A stretch of 64,000 nucleotides of DNA from Tenuifilum thalassicum (GTDB lineage: Bacteria > Bacteroidota > Bacteroidia > Bacteroidales > Tenuifilaceae). Positions 18,236 through 27,155 of the stretch are shown piece after piece. The position numbers and the translations under genes were made by a program. Location of the stretch: contig NZ_CP041345.1 of the NCBI RefSeq assembly GCF_013265555.1, positions 852,581-916,580 of the forward strand, written 5' to 3'. How positions within the stretch are numbered: the stretch's first letter is position 1; every line of letters begins with the position of its first letter. The notes beneath the pieces are model-generated. The model made no database searches, was not told where the DNA came from, and was given only the letters and a program-made list of their open reading frames with translations.

Positions 18236-18424
18236 ATGAAAACACCTTTTATTGGAAAAAGAAAATTTTTAAAAGATACAATTTTATCATTGGACCAAAA
18301 GTGGTATGTTGAGTATTGGGTAATTCGTTATTACTTCCTTGGTATTGAAGTATATAGGATAAAACGAGAAAAGTTAAAGTACGCCAACGGTAAGAATCAC
18401 CAGGCAGAAAATAAAAAAAGTTAA
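18236..18424 (+). CDS. Small basic hypothetical protein (62 aa)
   Basis: Short ORF starting at ATG 18236 (a GTG three codons upstream is also possible). The product is rich in Lys, Arg, Tyr and Trp (WYVEYWVIRYYFLGIEVYR) with a hydrophilic Lys/Asn tail. I recognise no family. It is supported by a perfect terminator palindrome overlapping its stop codon and by a spacing that fits neither neighbour. It could also be a chance ORF in front of the mqnD terminator. Confidence 0.45.
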   Translation: MKTPFIGKRKFLKDTILSLDQKWYVEYWVIRYYFLGIEVYRIKREKLKYANGKNHQAENKKS

Positions 18425-18448
18425 ATGTTCATTTGAACATTTTTTTTT
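18423..18448 (+). terminator. Terminator after the 62-aa ORF
   Basis: Perfect inverted repeat AAATGTTCA/TGAACATTT with a two-base loop, followed by a run of T. Confidence 0.75.
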
Positions 18449-18490
18449 GTGCCGTGTTTGTAATTTGGAAACAATCTAAATAATAAAAAT

Positions 18491-19102
18491 ATGGCTTTTC
18501 AACTACCAAAGTTAAAATACGATTATAAGGCTTTAGAACCTTATATCGATGCAATGACCATGGATATTCATTATAATAAACACCATGGTGGTTATACAAA
18601 CAATTTAAATAATGCTATTGCGGGTTCATCTCTTGAATCACTACCTATTGAAGAAATCCTAAAAGATGCATCTAAGCATTCAGCCGCAGTTAGAAATAAT
18701 GGTGGTGGATTTTACAACCACACTCTATTCTGGGATATTATGGGACCCAATGGTGGTGGATCACCATCAGGTGAACTTTTAAAGCAAATTGAAAAACACT
18801 TTGGAAGTTTCGATGAGTTCAAAGAAACGTTTTCTAACGCTGCAGCAACTCGTTTTGGTTCTGGATGGGCTTGGTTGGTATGGACTGGTGAAAACCTAAA
18901 GGTTTTCTCTACACCAAACCAGGATAACCCTTTAATGGATGTTGTTGATATTAAAGGTACTCCTATTCTTGGTTTAGACGTTTGGGAACATGCTTATTAC
19001 CTTAAATATCAGAACCGAAGACCTGAGTATATTCAGAATTTCTGGAATGTAATCGATTGGAAATCAGTTGAAGAAAAATTTATCATTGCTACTAGTAAAT
19101 AG
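18491..19102 (+). CDS. sodA: Superoxide dismutase, Mn-type
   Basis: Dismutates superoxide in the cytoplasm. The 203 residues have all four metal ligands of the Fe/Mn family: His in MDIHYNKHHGGY, His in YNHTLFWDIM, and Asp and His in LDVWEHAYYL. The metal-selectivity positions look Mn-like: NGGGFYNHTLFW in place of the AAQVWNH of FeSOD, and TPNQDNPLM with GTPILGLDVWEH as in E. coli SodA. It stands alone with its own terminator, separate from the Fe-type paralogue 2.5 kb downstream. Cambialistic use cannot be excluded. Confidence 0.9.
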   Translation: MAFQLPKLKYDYKALEPYIDAMTMDIHYNKHHGGYTNNLNNAIAGSSLESLPIEEILKDASKHSAAVRNNGGGFYNHTLFWDIMGPNGGGSPSGELLKQIEKHFGSFDEFKETFSNAAATRFGSGWAWLVWTGENLKVFSTPNQDNPLMDVVDIKGTPILGLDVWEHAYYLKYQNRRPEYIQNFWNVIDWKSVEEKFIIATSK

Positions 19103-19142
19103 ATAGCTATGGTTTAAGTTTGGTTTGGTTTATGTTTTGGTA

Positions 19143-19178
19143 AGCGATCGGATAGTTTTATTCGGTCGCTTTTTTTTG
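19143..19178 (+). terminator. Terminator after sodA
   Basis: AGCGATCG/CGGTCGCT stem (one G-T pair), 12-base loop and T run. Confidence 0.8.
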
Positions 19179-19207
19179 TATTTTTATTGGAAAATTATTT
19201 TTTACAC

Positions 19208-21646
19208 ATGCGGAGCACATTCTTTATAACCTATTTGGTTGCTTTTATTTTTCAATTATTTAATAATCCAAGCATTGCCCAGCAGAGCGATGAGAAAGTC
19301 GATACTGCATATATCAACTCTAAAATTGATATTGTAAAATCGTTAATTGATGTAAGAGAGTTTAATGCTGCAATAAAACTGGCAAAAGAAGCTCGCAAAC
19401 TTGCAAAACGAATTGATTATACCGATGGTGTTGCATGGTGTGAGTATTACATTGGCGTTTCATATTTTGAGATTACTCCTGTTGATTCTGCTTTTAGCTG
19501 GTTACGAAAGGCAAAATCGCACTTTCTATTTTCGGGAAATATTGAGGGGCTTGTATATCTTTACAATCAATTAGGACTTTGCTACAGAAGGACAAACTAT
19601 AACGATAGTGCAATTTATTACTATAGAGGTGCTGTTGAAAAGGCTGCAACTTTAAACGACTCTGTTAATATATCACAGGGGTTGTATGGGTTGGGGATGG
19701 TTTACGTACAGCAAAGTAAATACCCCGAAGCCCTTAAATTATTTCAGGATGCATTTGAAATCCGTCAAAGGCTTGGCGACAAGTATGGGATTGCAGCTGT
19801 TTATAATAGTATTGGCCTCTTATTCTGGGAGCAGGGTGTTTATTCTACTTCTTTGGAGATGTTCTACAAAGCCTTACCTCTTCGAGTTGAGCTTAACGAC
19901 AAAAAAGGTGAGGCTTATCAGCACAATAATATAGGGTTGGTATATAGGGATTTAGGTTATTACGATAAGGCCCTTGAACATCTCAGAAAGTCATGGCAGC
20001 TAAAAAGGGAGGTAAACGATACTCGTGGCATTTCAAATACCGTAATGAATATTGGTTCTGTATTCTTACTTCAGGATAAAATTGATAGCGCTTTGTTATA
20101 TTTTAAGAATGCCCTTGATTTAAAGCAACTGGTTAAAGATAGAGCTGGTATAGCACACATTAATCTCTACCTTGGGGAATCTTACTGTAAACTTAAACTA
20201 TTTGATAAAGCTGAGTTATACATAAAAGAAGCAATTGAAAATTATAAAGAATTAAATGAGCCTAGGGGTGTAGCCGATGCTCAATTCCATTATGCACTTC
20301 TTCTAAAAAGGACAGATAGAACGAGTAAGGCTATAAATCTTTTACTTAAAATTAAAGATGATGCAGAAAAACTTGGTGTTTTAAATATTGCATCAAAAAG
20401 TTATAAAGTGTTGTACGATATTTACTCTGAAAAGAATGATTGCAATAACGCTTTAAAATATTACCAAAATTATATTGCCCTAAGAGATTCAATTAATAGT
20501 TCTGATGCAATGAGAAAAATTTATGCAACTCAGCTGCAATCAGAATACGATAAAATTGTAAAGCAGCACTTAGAGCAATTCAATAAGCAACTACAAGCCG
20601 TTGAGGAACAAAAACAAGCAAGAACTTACTTACTAGTAATAGTTTCTGTGGCTTTTGTAGCACTACTTGGTTTGCTCATTGGTCTGATTTATACCATGAA
20701 ACAACGTAGGAAGGCTGTTGAAGATAAAGAAAGACAACGGGTTTCAGTTGAAAATCAGCAGAAAGAGTTAATGGAACAGCGCGATGAAATTGAGCGCCAA
20801 CGAAATCTTGTTATTTACCAACGCGATAGGATTATTAATATGCTAACTGATTTGGGGGAATCTATGGAATATGCCCGAAAAATTCAGCAAGCAATATTCC
20901 CTTCCGATAAACAGCTTAGTGAACTATTCCGCGGCTTTTTTGTACTATACCTCCCCAAAGAAACTGTTGGTGGCGATTTTTATTGGGTTGGAAATATATC
21001 TGGTAAAATTGGATTTGCTATTGCCGATTGTACTGGTCATGGCGTTCCTGGTGGTTTTATGAGTATGTTGGGAATGTCAATGCTTAATGATATTACTGCT
21101 AACTTAAAAGGTGCTACGCCCGGAACGGTTTTGGGAATGCTTCGTGAAAATATTATTAACGCCCTACGCCAAAAAGGTCATGAAGACGACAGCCACGATG
21201 GTATGGATATTGCTCTTTGTGCAATCGACCGTGAATCAAGAAATCTTACCTACGCTGGAGCCAATATGTCTATCATTATTAGCACCAATTCAGATGTTGA
21301 GGAAAACGAAAGAATTATAAAAATAAGTGATGGGCTTCTTGAGTTTCGACCCGATAGAATGCCAATTGCTTACCATGAGAAAATGGATAAGTTTAACGAG
21401 ATCTCTATAACTATTCAACCTAACGATACCGTTTACCTCTTTTCCGATGGATATGCCGATCAATTCGGCGGTCAAAAACCAACCAAAAAATTTGGATACC
21501 ATGCCTTCCGTAAATTAATAGCGGATGTTAAGGATAAACCGCTATATGAACAGAAGAAGATTTTTTACCAAACCCTTGAAAGATGGAAGGGCGAGGAGGA
21601 ATCCCAAACCGACGATATTCTCATTATTGGTATAAAACCATTTTAA
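19208..21646 (+). CDS. TPR-transmembrane SpoIIE-type serine phosphatase
   Basis: 812 residues from ATG 19208 (a TTG seven codons earlier is less likely). Order: signal peptide (RSTFFITYLVAFIFQLF, ending SIAQQ), about ten tetratricopeptide repeats to about residue 420, coiled coil, one membrane helix near 472-496, a second coiled coil, and a PP2C-like SpoIIE domain from about 555. Metal-binding motifs are intact: GGDFYWVG, ADCTGHGVPGGFMS, HDGMDIALC, SDGYADQFGG and QTDDILII. It should sense something in the periplasm through the repeats and dephosphorylate a cytoplasmic target, classically an anti-sigma antagonist. No kinase or anti-sigma gene is adjacent. It heads a likely operon with sodB and the nitroreductase. 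Confidence 0.88.
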   Translation: MRSTFFITYLVAFIFQLFNNPSIAQQSDEKVDTAYINSKIDIVKSLIDVREFNAAIKLAKEARKLAKRIDYTDGVAWCEYYIGVSYFEITPVDSAFSWLRKAKSHFLFSGNIEGLVYLYNQLGLCYRRTNYNDSAIYYYRGAVEKAATLNDSVNISQGLYGLGMVYVQQSKYPEALKLFQDAFEIRQRLGDKYGIAAVYNSIGLLFWEQGVYSTSLEMFYKALPLRVELNDKKGEAYQHNNIGLVYRDLGYYDKALEHLRKSWQLKREVNDTRGISNTVMNIGSVFLLQDKIDSALLYFKNALDLKQLVKDRAGIAHINLYLGESYCKLKLFDKAELYIKEAIENYKELNEPRGVADAQFHYALLLKRTDRTSKAINLLLKIKDDAEKLGVLNIASKSYKVLYDIYSEKNDCNNALKYYQNYIALRDSINSSDAMRKIYATQLQSEYDKIVKQHLEQFNKQLQAVEEQKQARTYLLVIVSVAFVALLGLLIGLIYTMKQRRKAVEDKERQRVSVENQQKELMEQRDEIERQRNLVIYQRDRIINMLTDLGESMEYARKIQQAIFPSDKQLSELFRGFFVLYLPKETVGGDFYWVGNISGKIGFAIADCTGHGVPGGFMSMLGMSMLNDITANLKGATPGTVLGMLRENIINALRQKGHEDDSHDGMDIALCAIDRESRNLTYAGANMSIIISTNSDVEENERIIKISDGLLEFRPDRMPIAYHEKMDKFNEISITIQPNDTVYLFSDGYADQFGGQKPTKKFGYHAFRKLIADVKDKPLYEQKKIFYQTLERWKGEEESQTDDILIIGIKPF

Positions 21647-21659
21647 AAATTTTTTAGAT

Positions 21660-22247
21660 ATGAAACATGAATTACCAAAACTAAGCTACAACCTTAACGA
21701 TTTGGGTGTAGCAATTTCAGAAAGAACAATGGAGTTTCATTATGGGAAACACCACCAAGGTTATGTTAACAACCTTAACAATCTAATTCCTGGTACTAAA
21801 TTCGAGAATGCTTCCCTTGAACAAATTATCATGGAAGCAGATGGGGGAATTTACAACAATGGTGCACAGGTATGGAATCATACCTTTTATTTTGAGGCTT
21901 TTAGCCCAAATCCAAAAGAAAAACCCGAGGGGGAATTGCTCAGGGCTTTAGAAAGTAATTTTGGTTCATTTGAGAAGTTTATTGAGGATTTCTCTAAGGC
22001 CGCTGCAACTCTTTTTGGTTCGGGTTGGGCATGGCTTGTTGTTAAAAACGATGGTAAACTATCTATTTTGCAAGAGTCAAACGCTGGAAACCCTTTAAGA
22101 AATGGGTATAAACCCTTGCTTACTTGCGATGTATGGGAGCATGCCTATTACCTGGATTATCAAAACAGACGTCCTGATTATGTTAAGGAGTTTTGGAAGA
22201 TTTTAGATTGGAAAGTTATTGAGGAACGGTTTCAAAAACTAAAATAG
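21660..22247 (+). CDS. sodB: Superoxide dismutase, Fe-type
   Basis: 195-residue second dismutase. Metal ligands are His in MEFHYGKHHQGY, His in VWNHTFYF, and Asp/His in CDVWEHAYYL. NNGAQVWNHTFYF carries the FeSOD-type glutamine, and SNAGNPL and PLLTCDVWEH also match SodB rather than SodA. One deviation is Phe in place of the usual Trp after WNHTFY. It lies 13 bases behind the phosphatase gene and 1 base ahead of the nitroreductase, so it is probably cotranscribed with both. Confidence 0.9.
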   Translation: MKHELPKLSYNLNDLGVAISERTMEFHYGKHHQGYVNNLNNLIPGTKFENASLEQIIMEADGGIYNNGAQVWNHTFYFEAFSPNPKEKPEGELLRALESNFGSFEKFIEDFSKAAATLFGSGWAWLVVKNDGKLSILQESNAGNPLRNGYKPLLTCDVWEHAYYLDYQNRRPDYVKEFWKILDWKVIEERFQKLK

Positions 22248-22248
22248 T

Positions 22249-22830
22249 ATGCTTAGAGAGTTACTTATTCGCAATAGAAGTTACCGGAGATTTCAGCAGA
22301 ATAAGTTAATTGATATTGATACTCTTAAGGAATTGGTTGAACATACTAGGTTTTGCCCCTCGGGGCGAAACCTACAACCATTAAAATACATCCTTGTTAA
22401 TACCCCCGATCTTTGTTCAAAGGTTTTTCCAAATCTTGCATGGGCTGGTTATTTAAATGATTGGGACGGTCCATCAGTAGGTGAACAGCCTTCAGCATAT
22501 ATCATTATATTAGAAGACCAGCGACTGACTAAGAGTTCGCAGTGGGATCAAGGAATTGCTGCACAAACAATTATGCTTGGCGCTGTTGAACATAACCTAG
22601 GTGGCTGTATAATTGCCTCAGTAAAGAAGGATAGCTTAAGTGCGGTTTTGAAACTACCAGATTATATTGAAATTGTACTTGTTTTGGCCATAGGTTATCC
22701 TATTGAAAAGGTGGTTGTTGATGATATAGATTTAAGCGGTGATATTAAGTATTGGCGCGATAATGAGCAAGTTCATCACGTACCTAAACGAAAACTTGAC
22801 GACTTAATTTGGGCAGTTAATCCAGATTAG
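22249..22830 (+). CDS. Nitroreductase-family flavoprotein
   Basis: 193 residues with the FMN-binding RNRSYRRFQQN start, CPSGRNLQPLKYILV and the GAVEHNLGGCIIAS block of the nitroreductase superfamily. Such proteins use NAD(P)H to reduce nitro compounds, quinones or flavins; the natural substrate is unknown. It directly follows sodB, and its 3' end overlaps the convergent amrS by 14 bases. I infer a redox-stress role from the neighbourhood. Confidence 0.85.
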   Translation: MLRELLIRNRSYRRFQQNKLIDIDTLKELVEHTRFCPSGRNLQPLKYILVNTPDLCSKVFPNLAWAGYLNDWDGPSVGEQPSAYIIILEDQRLTKSSQWDQGIAAQTIMLGAVEHNLGGCIIASVKKDSLSAVLKLPDYIEIVLVLAIGYPIEKVVVDDIDLSGDIKYWRDNEQVHHVPKRKLDDLIWAVNPD

Positions 22831-23827
22831 CTATCGGTCCGTAACCGCAATTCTTACAGTTTCCTAGGGCATTTAACATTTTAATTTGTGTTGAATAACC
22901 AATCCTTTCAATAACCTTTGTTTTACAGGAAGGACAATAGGTGGTTGTTCCTTTTTTAGCATTTTGCAAATTCCCAATATAAACGTATTTTAGATATTGA
23001 ATAGCAATTTCAAAAAGTTCTTCCAATTTTTCAGCTGGTGTTACGGGCTTATCTAATTTATATGAAGGATAATATCGATTTATATGAAGTGGTGTGTCAT
23101 CACCTAAATTCTCGGCAATCCATTTAAACATGTTTTTGCACTCCTCAATTGAATCGTTTAGCTCAGGGATGACAAGAAAAGCAATTTCAAGGTGATTCCC
23201 ATTTTTCTTGATTTTTTCTAAATTTTTCAGTACTGGCTCAATAGTCCCACCAGTAATAGTTTTGTAAAAGTCATCTCTAAATGCTTTTAGGTCAATATTA
23301 AATGCATCAATTACATCAAGTAGCTTCATCAATGGTTTTGGGTTGATAAAACCATTTGAAACCATCACGTTTTTTAGCCCTTTCTCCTTTGCAAGAATTG
23401 CTGTTTCATACATTAACTCATAAAAAACTGTTGGCTCGTTATAGGTATAGGCTATCCCAATATTTTGAGAAAGCTGACTTGCTCTTTGAACTATCTCTGT
23501 TGGAGCCAATTCTCTTGGAGGAATGTTGTGGCCCGGTGTATATTGCGAAATTTCGTAGTTCTGACAAAACTTGCATTTAAGGTTGCAGCCATAACCCCCA
23601 ATTGAAAATATTTTACTACCAGGGTAAAAATGGTATAGCGGTTTTTTTTCAATAGGATCTAATCCCGCCGATGCAATCACACCAAAATTTAATAGCTTCA
23701 TCCTTCCCATTTCATTTATTCGGGTTTGGCAAATGCCTTTTTGCCCTACTTTTAGAGAACATTCATGGGGACAGAGTTCGCATATTATTTTATCATTTCC
23801 TATTTTTCTAAAGTGTAATGCATCCAT
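22817..23827 (-). CDS. amrS: AmmeMemoRadiSam-system radical SAM enzyme AmrS
   Basis: 336 residues. The radical SAM cluster motif CNLKCKFCQN is in the context GGYGCNLKCKFCQNYEIS, preceded by an N-terminal cysteine group (CELCPHECSLKVGQKGICQTR) and followed by a C-terminal CPSC...CKNCGYG pair that may bind metal. Layout and SIGGYGC...YTYNEPTVFYE match AmrS, a PflA-like activase usually found with Memo and AMMECR1 proteins. Neither partner is in the window. It is a single-gene unit divergent from the putP-like symporter. The substrate is unknown. Confidence 0.9.
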   Translation of the reverse strand: MDALHFRKIGNDKIICELCPHECSLKVGQKGICQTRINEMGRMKLLNFGVIASAGLDPIEKKPLYHFYPGSKIFSIGGYGCNLKCKFCQNYEISQYTPGHNIPPRELAPTEIVQRASQLSQNIGIAYTYNEPTVFYELMYETAILAKEKGLKNVMVSNGFINPKPLMKLLDVIDAFNIDLKAFRDDFYKTITGGTIEPVLKNLEKIKKNGNHLEIAFLVIPELNDSIEECKNMFKWIAENLGDDTPLHINRYYPSYKLDKPVTPAEKLEELFEIAIQYLKYVYIGNLQNAKKGTTTYCPSCKTKVIERIGYSTQIKMLNALGNCKNCGYGPIANLD

Positions 23828-23887
23828 ATAATAAGCATTTCTAAAGCCAATTTAATAAAATCATTTTGAGAAAATCAAATTATTAAG

Positions 23888-23919
23888 TTGGAATTAACAA
23901 TCAGGTTTTAATAACTTTA
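23888..23919 (+). promoter_or_regulatory. Probable promoter of the symporter gene
   Basis: TTGG, 20-base spacer, TAACTTTA: one mismatch from the Bacteroidota consensus in each element, 26 bases ahead of the ATG. Confidence 0.5.
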
Positions 23920-23945
23920 TGGGGCTAACCTAAAACTAAACCGTT

Positions 23946-25394
23946 ATGTCTGAAAATTTACAACTTGCCAGCGTGATGATTGGCTATATGGCTTTGCTTA
24001 TTGGATGGGGAGTTTTTCATGGTAGAAAGGTAAAAAATAATGCTGATTTTGCAATTGCGGGACGAACGCTACCTGGATGGGTTGCTGCTCTTTCCGAGAG
24101 AGCAACCGGAGAATCATCTTGGGCATTGCTTGGCCTTCCTGGAGCCGCTTATGCTATGGGAATTGCTGAGTTATGGACTGCAATTGGGTGTGTATTGGGA
24201 ATTATAGCGGCCTGGTGGCTTCTTGCCTGGCGTCTTCGCGATGAGGCCGAAAAGTACTCTGCTAATACCTTTTCCGATTATCTGGCCAAACGCCATGGTG
24301 AAATGGGAAAATGGATTAGGTTGGTTAGTAGTTCAACCATTGTTTTCTTTTTCTTTCTATATGTTGGTGCACAGTTTTTGGGTGGTGGAAAAACGCTTGA
24401 TACCATGTTTGGGATTGATCCCAAGTGGGGAATGCTCATCACTGCTTTGGTAATAATCCCTTATACTATATATGGTGGGTTTCAAAGCGTAGTTTACACC
24501 GATGTTATTCAGTCGTTGGTTATGATTTTAACGCTTACCGTTGGGCCAATAGTTGGCTTTATTTACCTGGCAAATCACCCTGAGGTTTACTCCCAGTCAA
24601 TTGTTGTTGCTCTTGAAAATGCAAGCCCTACCCATGCATCCCTTTTTAATGGGCTAAAAGGAGCTGCTGCTGGTATGTTTTTGGTTGGCGGTTTTAGCTG
24701 GTTCTTTGGTTATTTGGGAGGGATGCCTCAACTAACAATGCGTTTTATGGCAATTAAAGATGCTAAACAAGCTAAAATGGCTAGGAATATTGGTATTTCA
24801 TGGACAGTGGTGGCTTATATTGGCGCAATGCTTCTTGGAATGATAGGTCTAGCAATTTTTGGCCCCAATACATTAACCGACAGGGAGTACGTAATGCCTG
24901 CTACAATACTTAAGATCTTTCCTCCTGCAATTGCATCTTTGCTTATCACTGGTGCTATAGCTGCAATGATATCAACAGCCGATTCTTTGCTAATACTTTC
25001 ATCAACAGAACTTAGTGAAAATATTGTTAAACAGTTCAGAAAGGTTTCCGATTCTAAAATAGTACTTCGTCAATCAAGGATTATTACTGCTTTGTTGGCC
25101 ATTATTGCATTAACAGTTGCTTACATATCGCCTCAAAAAATAATTTTCACCCTTGTAAGCTATGTCTGGGCTGGGATTGGATGCACCTTTTCGGTAGTAA
25201 TCCTTCTAACACTTTTCTGGAAGAAATTTCATGGTAGAGCTGCTTTATCTGCAATGGTTGCTGGACTAGTTTTTACGATTGTTTGGATAAGCACAGGGAT
25301 GGATAAAGTGGTTACGGCTAAGCTTGTTAATTTTATTTTTACTGGTTTAGTTGCGGTTATAGCTACTTTTATCTTTAAATCTGAAATCAAATAG
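23946..25394 (+). CDS. putP: Sodium:solute symporter, PutP-like
   Basis: 482 residues with about 13 hydrophobic segments of the SSS family. The N-terminal helix is followed by FAIAGRTLPGWVAALSERATGESSW, very like the sodium/proline symporter PutP, and by GAIAAMISTADSLLILSSTELSENI, the sodium-site helix. It probably imports proline with sodium across the inner membrane; a proline dehydrogenase sits 17 kb away in the window. Other SSS substrates cannot be excluded. A bidirectional terminator follows. Confidence 0.85.
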   Translation: MSENLQLASVMIGYMALLIGWGVFHGRKVKNNADFAIAGRTLPGWVAALSERATGESSWALLGLPGAAYAMGIAELWTAIGCVLGIIAAWWLLAWRLRDEAEKYSANTFSDYLAKRHGEMGKWIRLVSSSTIVFFFFLYVGAQFLGGGKTLDTMFGIDPKWGMLITALVIIPYTIYGGFQSVVYTDVIQSLVMILTLTVGPIVGFIYLANHPEVYSQSIVVALENASPTHASLFNGLKGAAAGMFLVGGFSWFFGYLGGMPQLTMRFMAIKDAKQAKMARNIGISWTVVAYIGAMLLGMIGLAIFGPNTLTDREYVMPATILKIFPPAIASLLITGAIAAMISTADSLLILSSTELSENIVKQFRKVSDSKIVLRQSRIITALLAIIALTVAYISPQKIIFTLVSYVWAGIGCTFSVVILLTLFWKKFHGRAALSAMVAGLVFTIVWISTGMDKVVTAKLVNFIFTGLVAVIATFIFKSEIK

Positions 25395-25403
25395 AGCTTC
25401 TAT

Positions 25404-25438
25404 CAAAAAAAGAGCCCCAAAATGAGGCTCTTTTTTTT
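25404..25438. terminator. Bidirectional terminator
   Basis: AAAAAAAGAGCC/GGCTCTTTTTTT hairpin between the convergent symporter and barrel-protein genes; A and T runs on both sides let it act in both directions. Confidence 0.85.
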
Positions 25439-25446
25439 GTTTTGGG

Positions 25447-27012
25447 TTAGAACGTCACTGCTGTTCTAAAACTAATTGTTTTAAAGGTTTCGTCGCTACC
25501 TTTAATTGTTCCGTCACCGTTTATATCCTGGAATGTCCATCTATAGTCTATCCCAACAACAGCCCCCTTGTAGTTATAGCCAATGTTGAACCCCATTAAT
25601 GTACTTGGGGTTTTCCATTGTCTAAAATCTTGAACGTTGTTTTGGATATAATATCCTTTAAGATCGGCAAAGTGAAGCATTTTCTTCAGAGTCTCGCCCA
25701 TTCTAACTTCTCCGTGTAGAGAGCGAACATGCATTTGATCAGTCCCCATTAGATCTTGATAACCTGCATAACCAACGATGTATCCAAACATGTTCAGCTC
25801 AAGGCTGGCGTATATACCATTTAGTTCCTGCTGAATGCTAAGTAGTTTATGCTGTTTGGTTACCACGCTATCTCTTCCAATAAATTGTGCCCTTTCAAGT
25901 TCATAGGTGTTGTTGAAGTATCCAAAAAGGAACTCTTTTGATGACCGACGGTACTCTGCCTTAAAGGTTAAAAAGTTTTGTACGTTGCTTGTTCCAAAAA
26001 TCATTCTAATACCAGGAAGTGCAGCACCCCAACCATATGTTCTATCCTGACCGCGAAGTTGAGTGATGTGAGAGTAAATGTCAAATTTAAAACGCTCTTT
26101 TCTTGCAATGGGGATGCCTATATCGAAGCTATAAGCATACATTTTTGAAGCTTGGTTGTTAAGGTTGAAAAGATCAGCCATTCGGGTAGTATCAGATGGA
26201 ACAAGACCTAACGCAAGGAGTTTCTGATAAGCCTCTTCTCTAGTTGCCCCCCAGAATGGATCGCTTAAAAGATGGTCCCACTGATCAGGGGCTATTTTAT
26301 CCATCTCTGTTGCCAAAAGTTTGTCTTTAGGAAACAAATCAATGAGATTAGGTACCCCATCTCCGTCTCTATCCTCAAACGCATTGTATTCATTAAGGTC
26401 AGCTGCAACCGAAACTCCTAATTCAAGAAATCTTATGGGTCTGTAGAATAGTCGTGTACCAAGTACCATGGCTGGTTTTCGAGGTGATTCAACGAACATT
26501 TCTTTCATATCGTTGAAGAAAAACTCACCACCAGCAATAGGCATTCCTTTGTAACGCTCTGCTGGTATCCAGAACGACATTTCACCACCATAACGTCTGC
26601 GGGATGGATATTGAACCATGTTTGAATAGCCATTGACAATGTTGGCGTAACCTAGGTAAGTATAATCTAACCCACCAAGCCGGATGTAGAAAGGATCATC
26701 TCTTTTCCCGTAGCGGATGTAGTAAATTTTATCAATATAATCCTGCCATTCGTCCCACTCATCCTTTCTGATTTGTCCGTTTTCGTCAAAAAGTAGTTGA
26801 ATATCCAAACCAAAACCGAACTTTCCTATTGGGATATCAGTTCTTAAAGCAAATTGCTGGTAGTTTTTGCCATCAATATTAACGGCACCAATAATAGCAC
26901 CTCCCGTTACTCCTGCAGTATCACTCTTTGGTAGTTCTTCCATTTGAGCAAATGCTGCATTAAGCATAAAAACTGAGATGCTAGTAAACAATACGTTTCT
27001 GATTGCTCTCAT
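25447..27012 (-). CDS. Large outer-membrane barrel protein, function unknown
   Basis: About 521 residues from the ATG at 27012, chosen because MRAIRNVLFTSISVFMLNAAFA is a clean signal peptide; the frame is open 10 codons further. The mature sequence has many amphipathic beta strands (FALRTDIPIGKFGFGLDIQLLF, FYRPIRFLELGVSVAADL, TFKAEYRRSSKEFLFGYF) and ends in TISFRTAVTF with a C-terminal Phe, as outer-membrane barrels do. An insert FEDRDGDGVPNLIDLFP resembles a thrombospondin type-3 calcium-binding repeat. No specific family is recognised. It is downstream of serS but behind that gene's terminator. Confidence 0.7.
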   Translation of the reverse strand: MRAIRNVLFTSISVFMLNAAFAQMEELPKSDTAGVTGGAIIGAVNIDGKNYQQFALRTDIPIGKFGFGLDIQLLFDENGQIRKDEWDEWQDYIDKIYYIRYGKRDDPFYIRLGGLDYTYLGYANIVNGYSNMVQYPSRRRYGGEMSFWIPAERYKGMPIAGGEFFFNDMKEMFVESPRKPAMVLGTRLFYRPIRFLELGVSVAADLNEYNAFEDRDGDGVPNLIDLFPKDKLLATEMDKIAPDQWDHLLSDPFWGATREEAYQKLLALGLVPSDTTRMADLFNLNNQASKMYAYSFDIGIPIARKERFKFDIYSHITQLRGQDRTYGWGAALPGIRMIFGTSNVQNFLTFKAEYRRSSKEFLFGYFNNTYELERAQFIGRDSVVTKQHKLLSIQQELNGIYASLELNMFGYIVGYAGYQDLMGTDQMHVRSLHGEVRMGETLKKMLHFADLKGYYIQNNVQDFRQWKTPSTLMGFNIGYNYKGAVVGIDYRWTFQDINGDGTIKGSDETFKTISFRTAVTF

Positions 27013-27110
27013 ATTTGTTAGTTTTAGGTTGAGTTTTAGCATTAGCCATAAGTGCTCTCAAAAATAGATTTAAAATCATTTAACACAAATCTTAGGCCAA
27101 AATATAGCAT

Positions 27111-27144
27111 AAAAAAACTCCTTGAGAAATCAAGGAGTTTTTTT
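27111..27144 (-). terminator. Terminator after serS
   Basis: Strong hairpin AAAAAAACTCCTT/AAGGAGTTTTTTT with an 8-base loop, between serS and the barrel gene. Confidence 0.85.
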
Positions 27145-27155
27145 AATGGTGGTTT

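Noticed and set aside
27043-27155. serS and the downstream barrel gene as one operon
   Set aside because: A strong hairpin with a T run lies between them.
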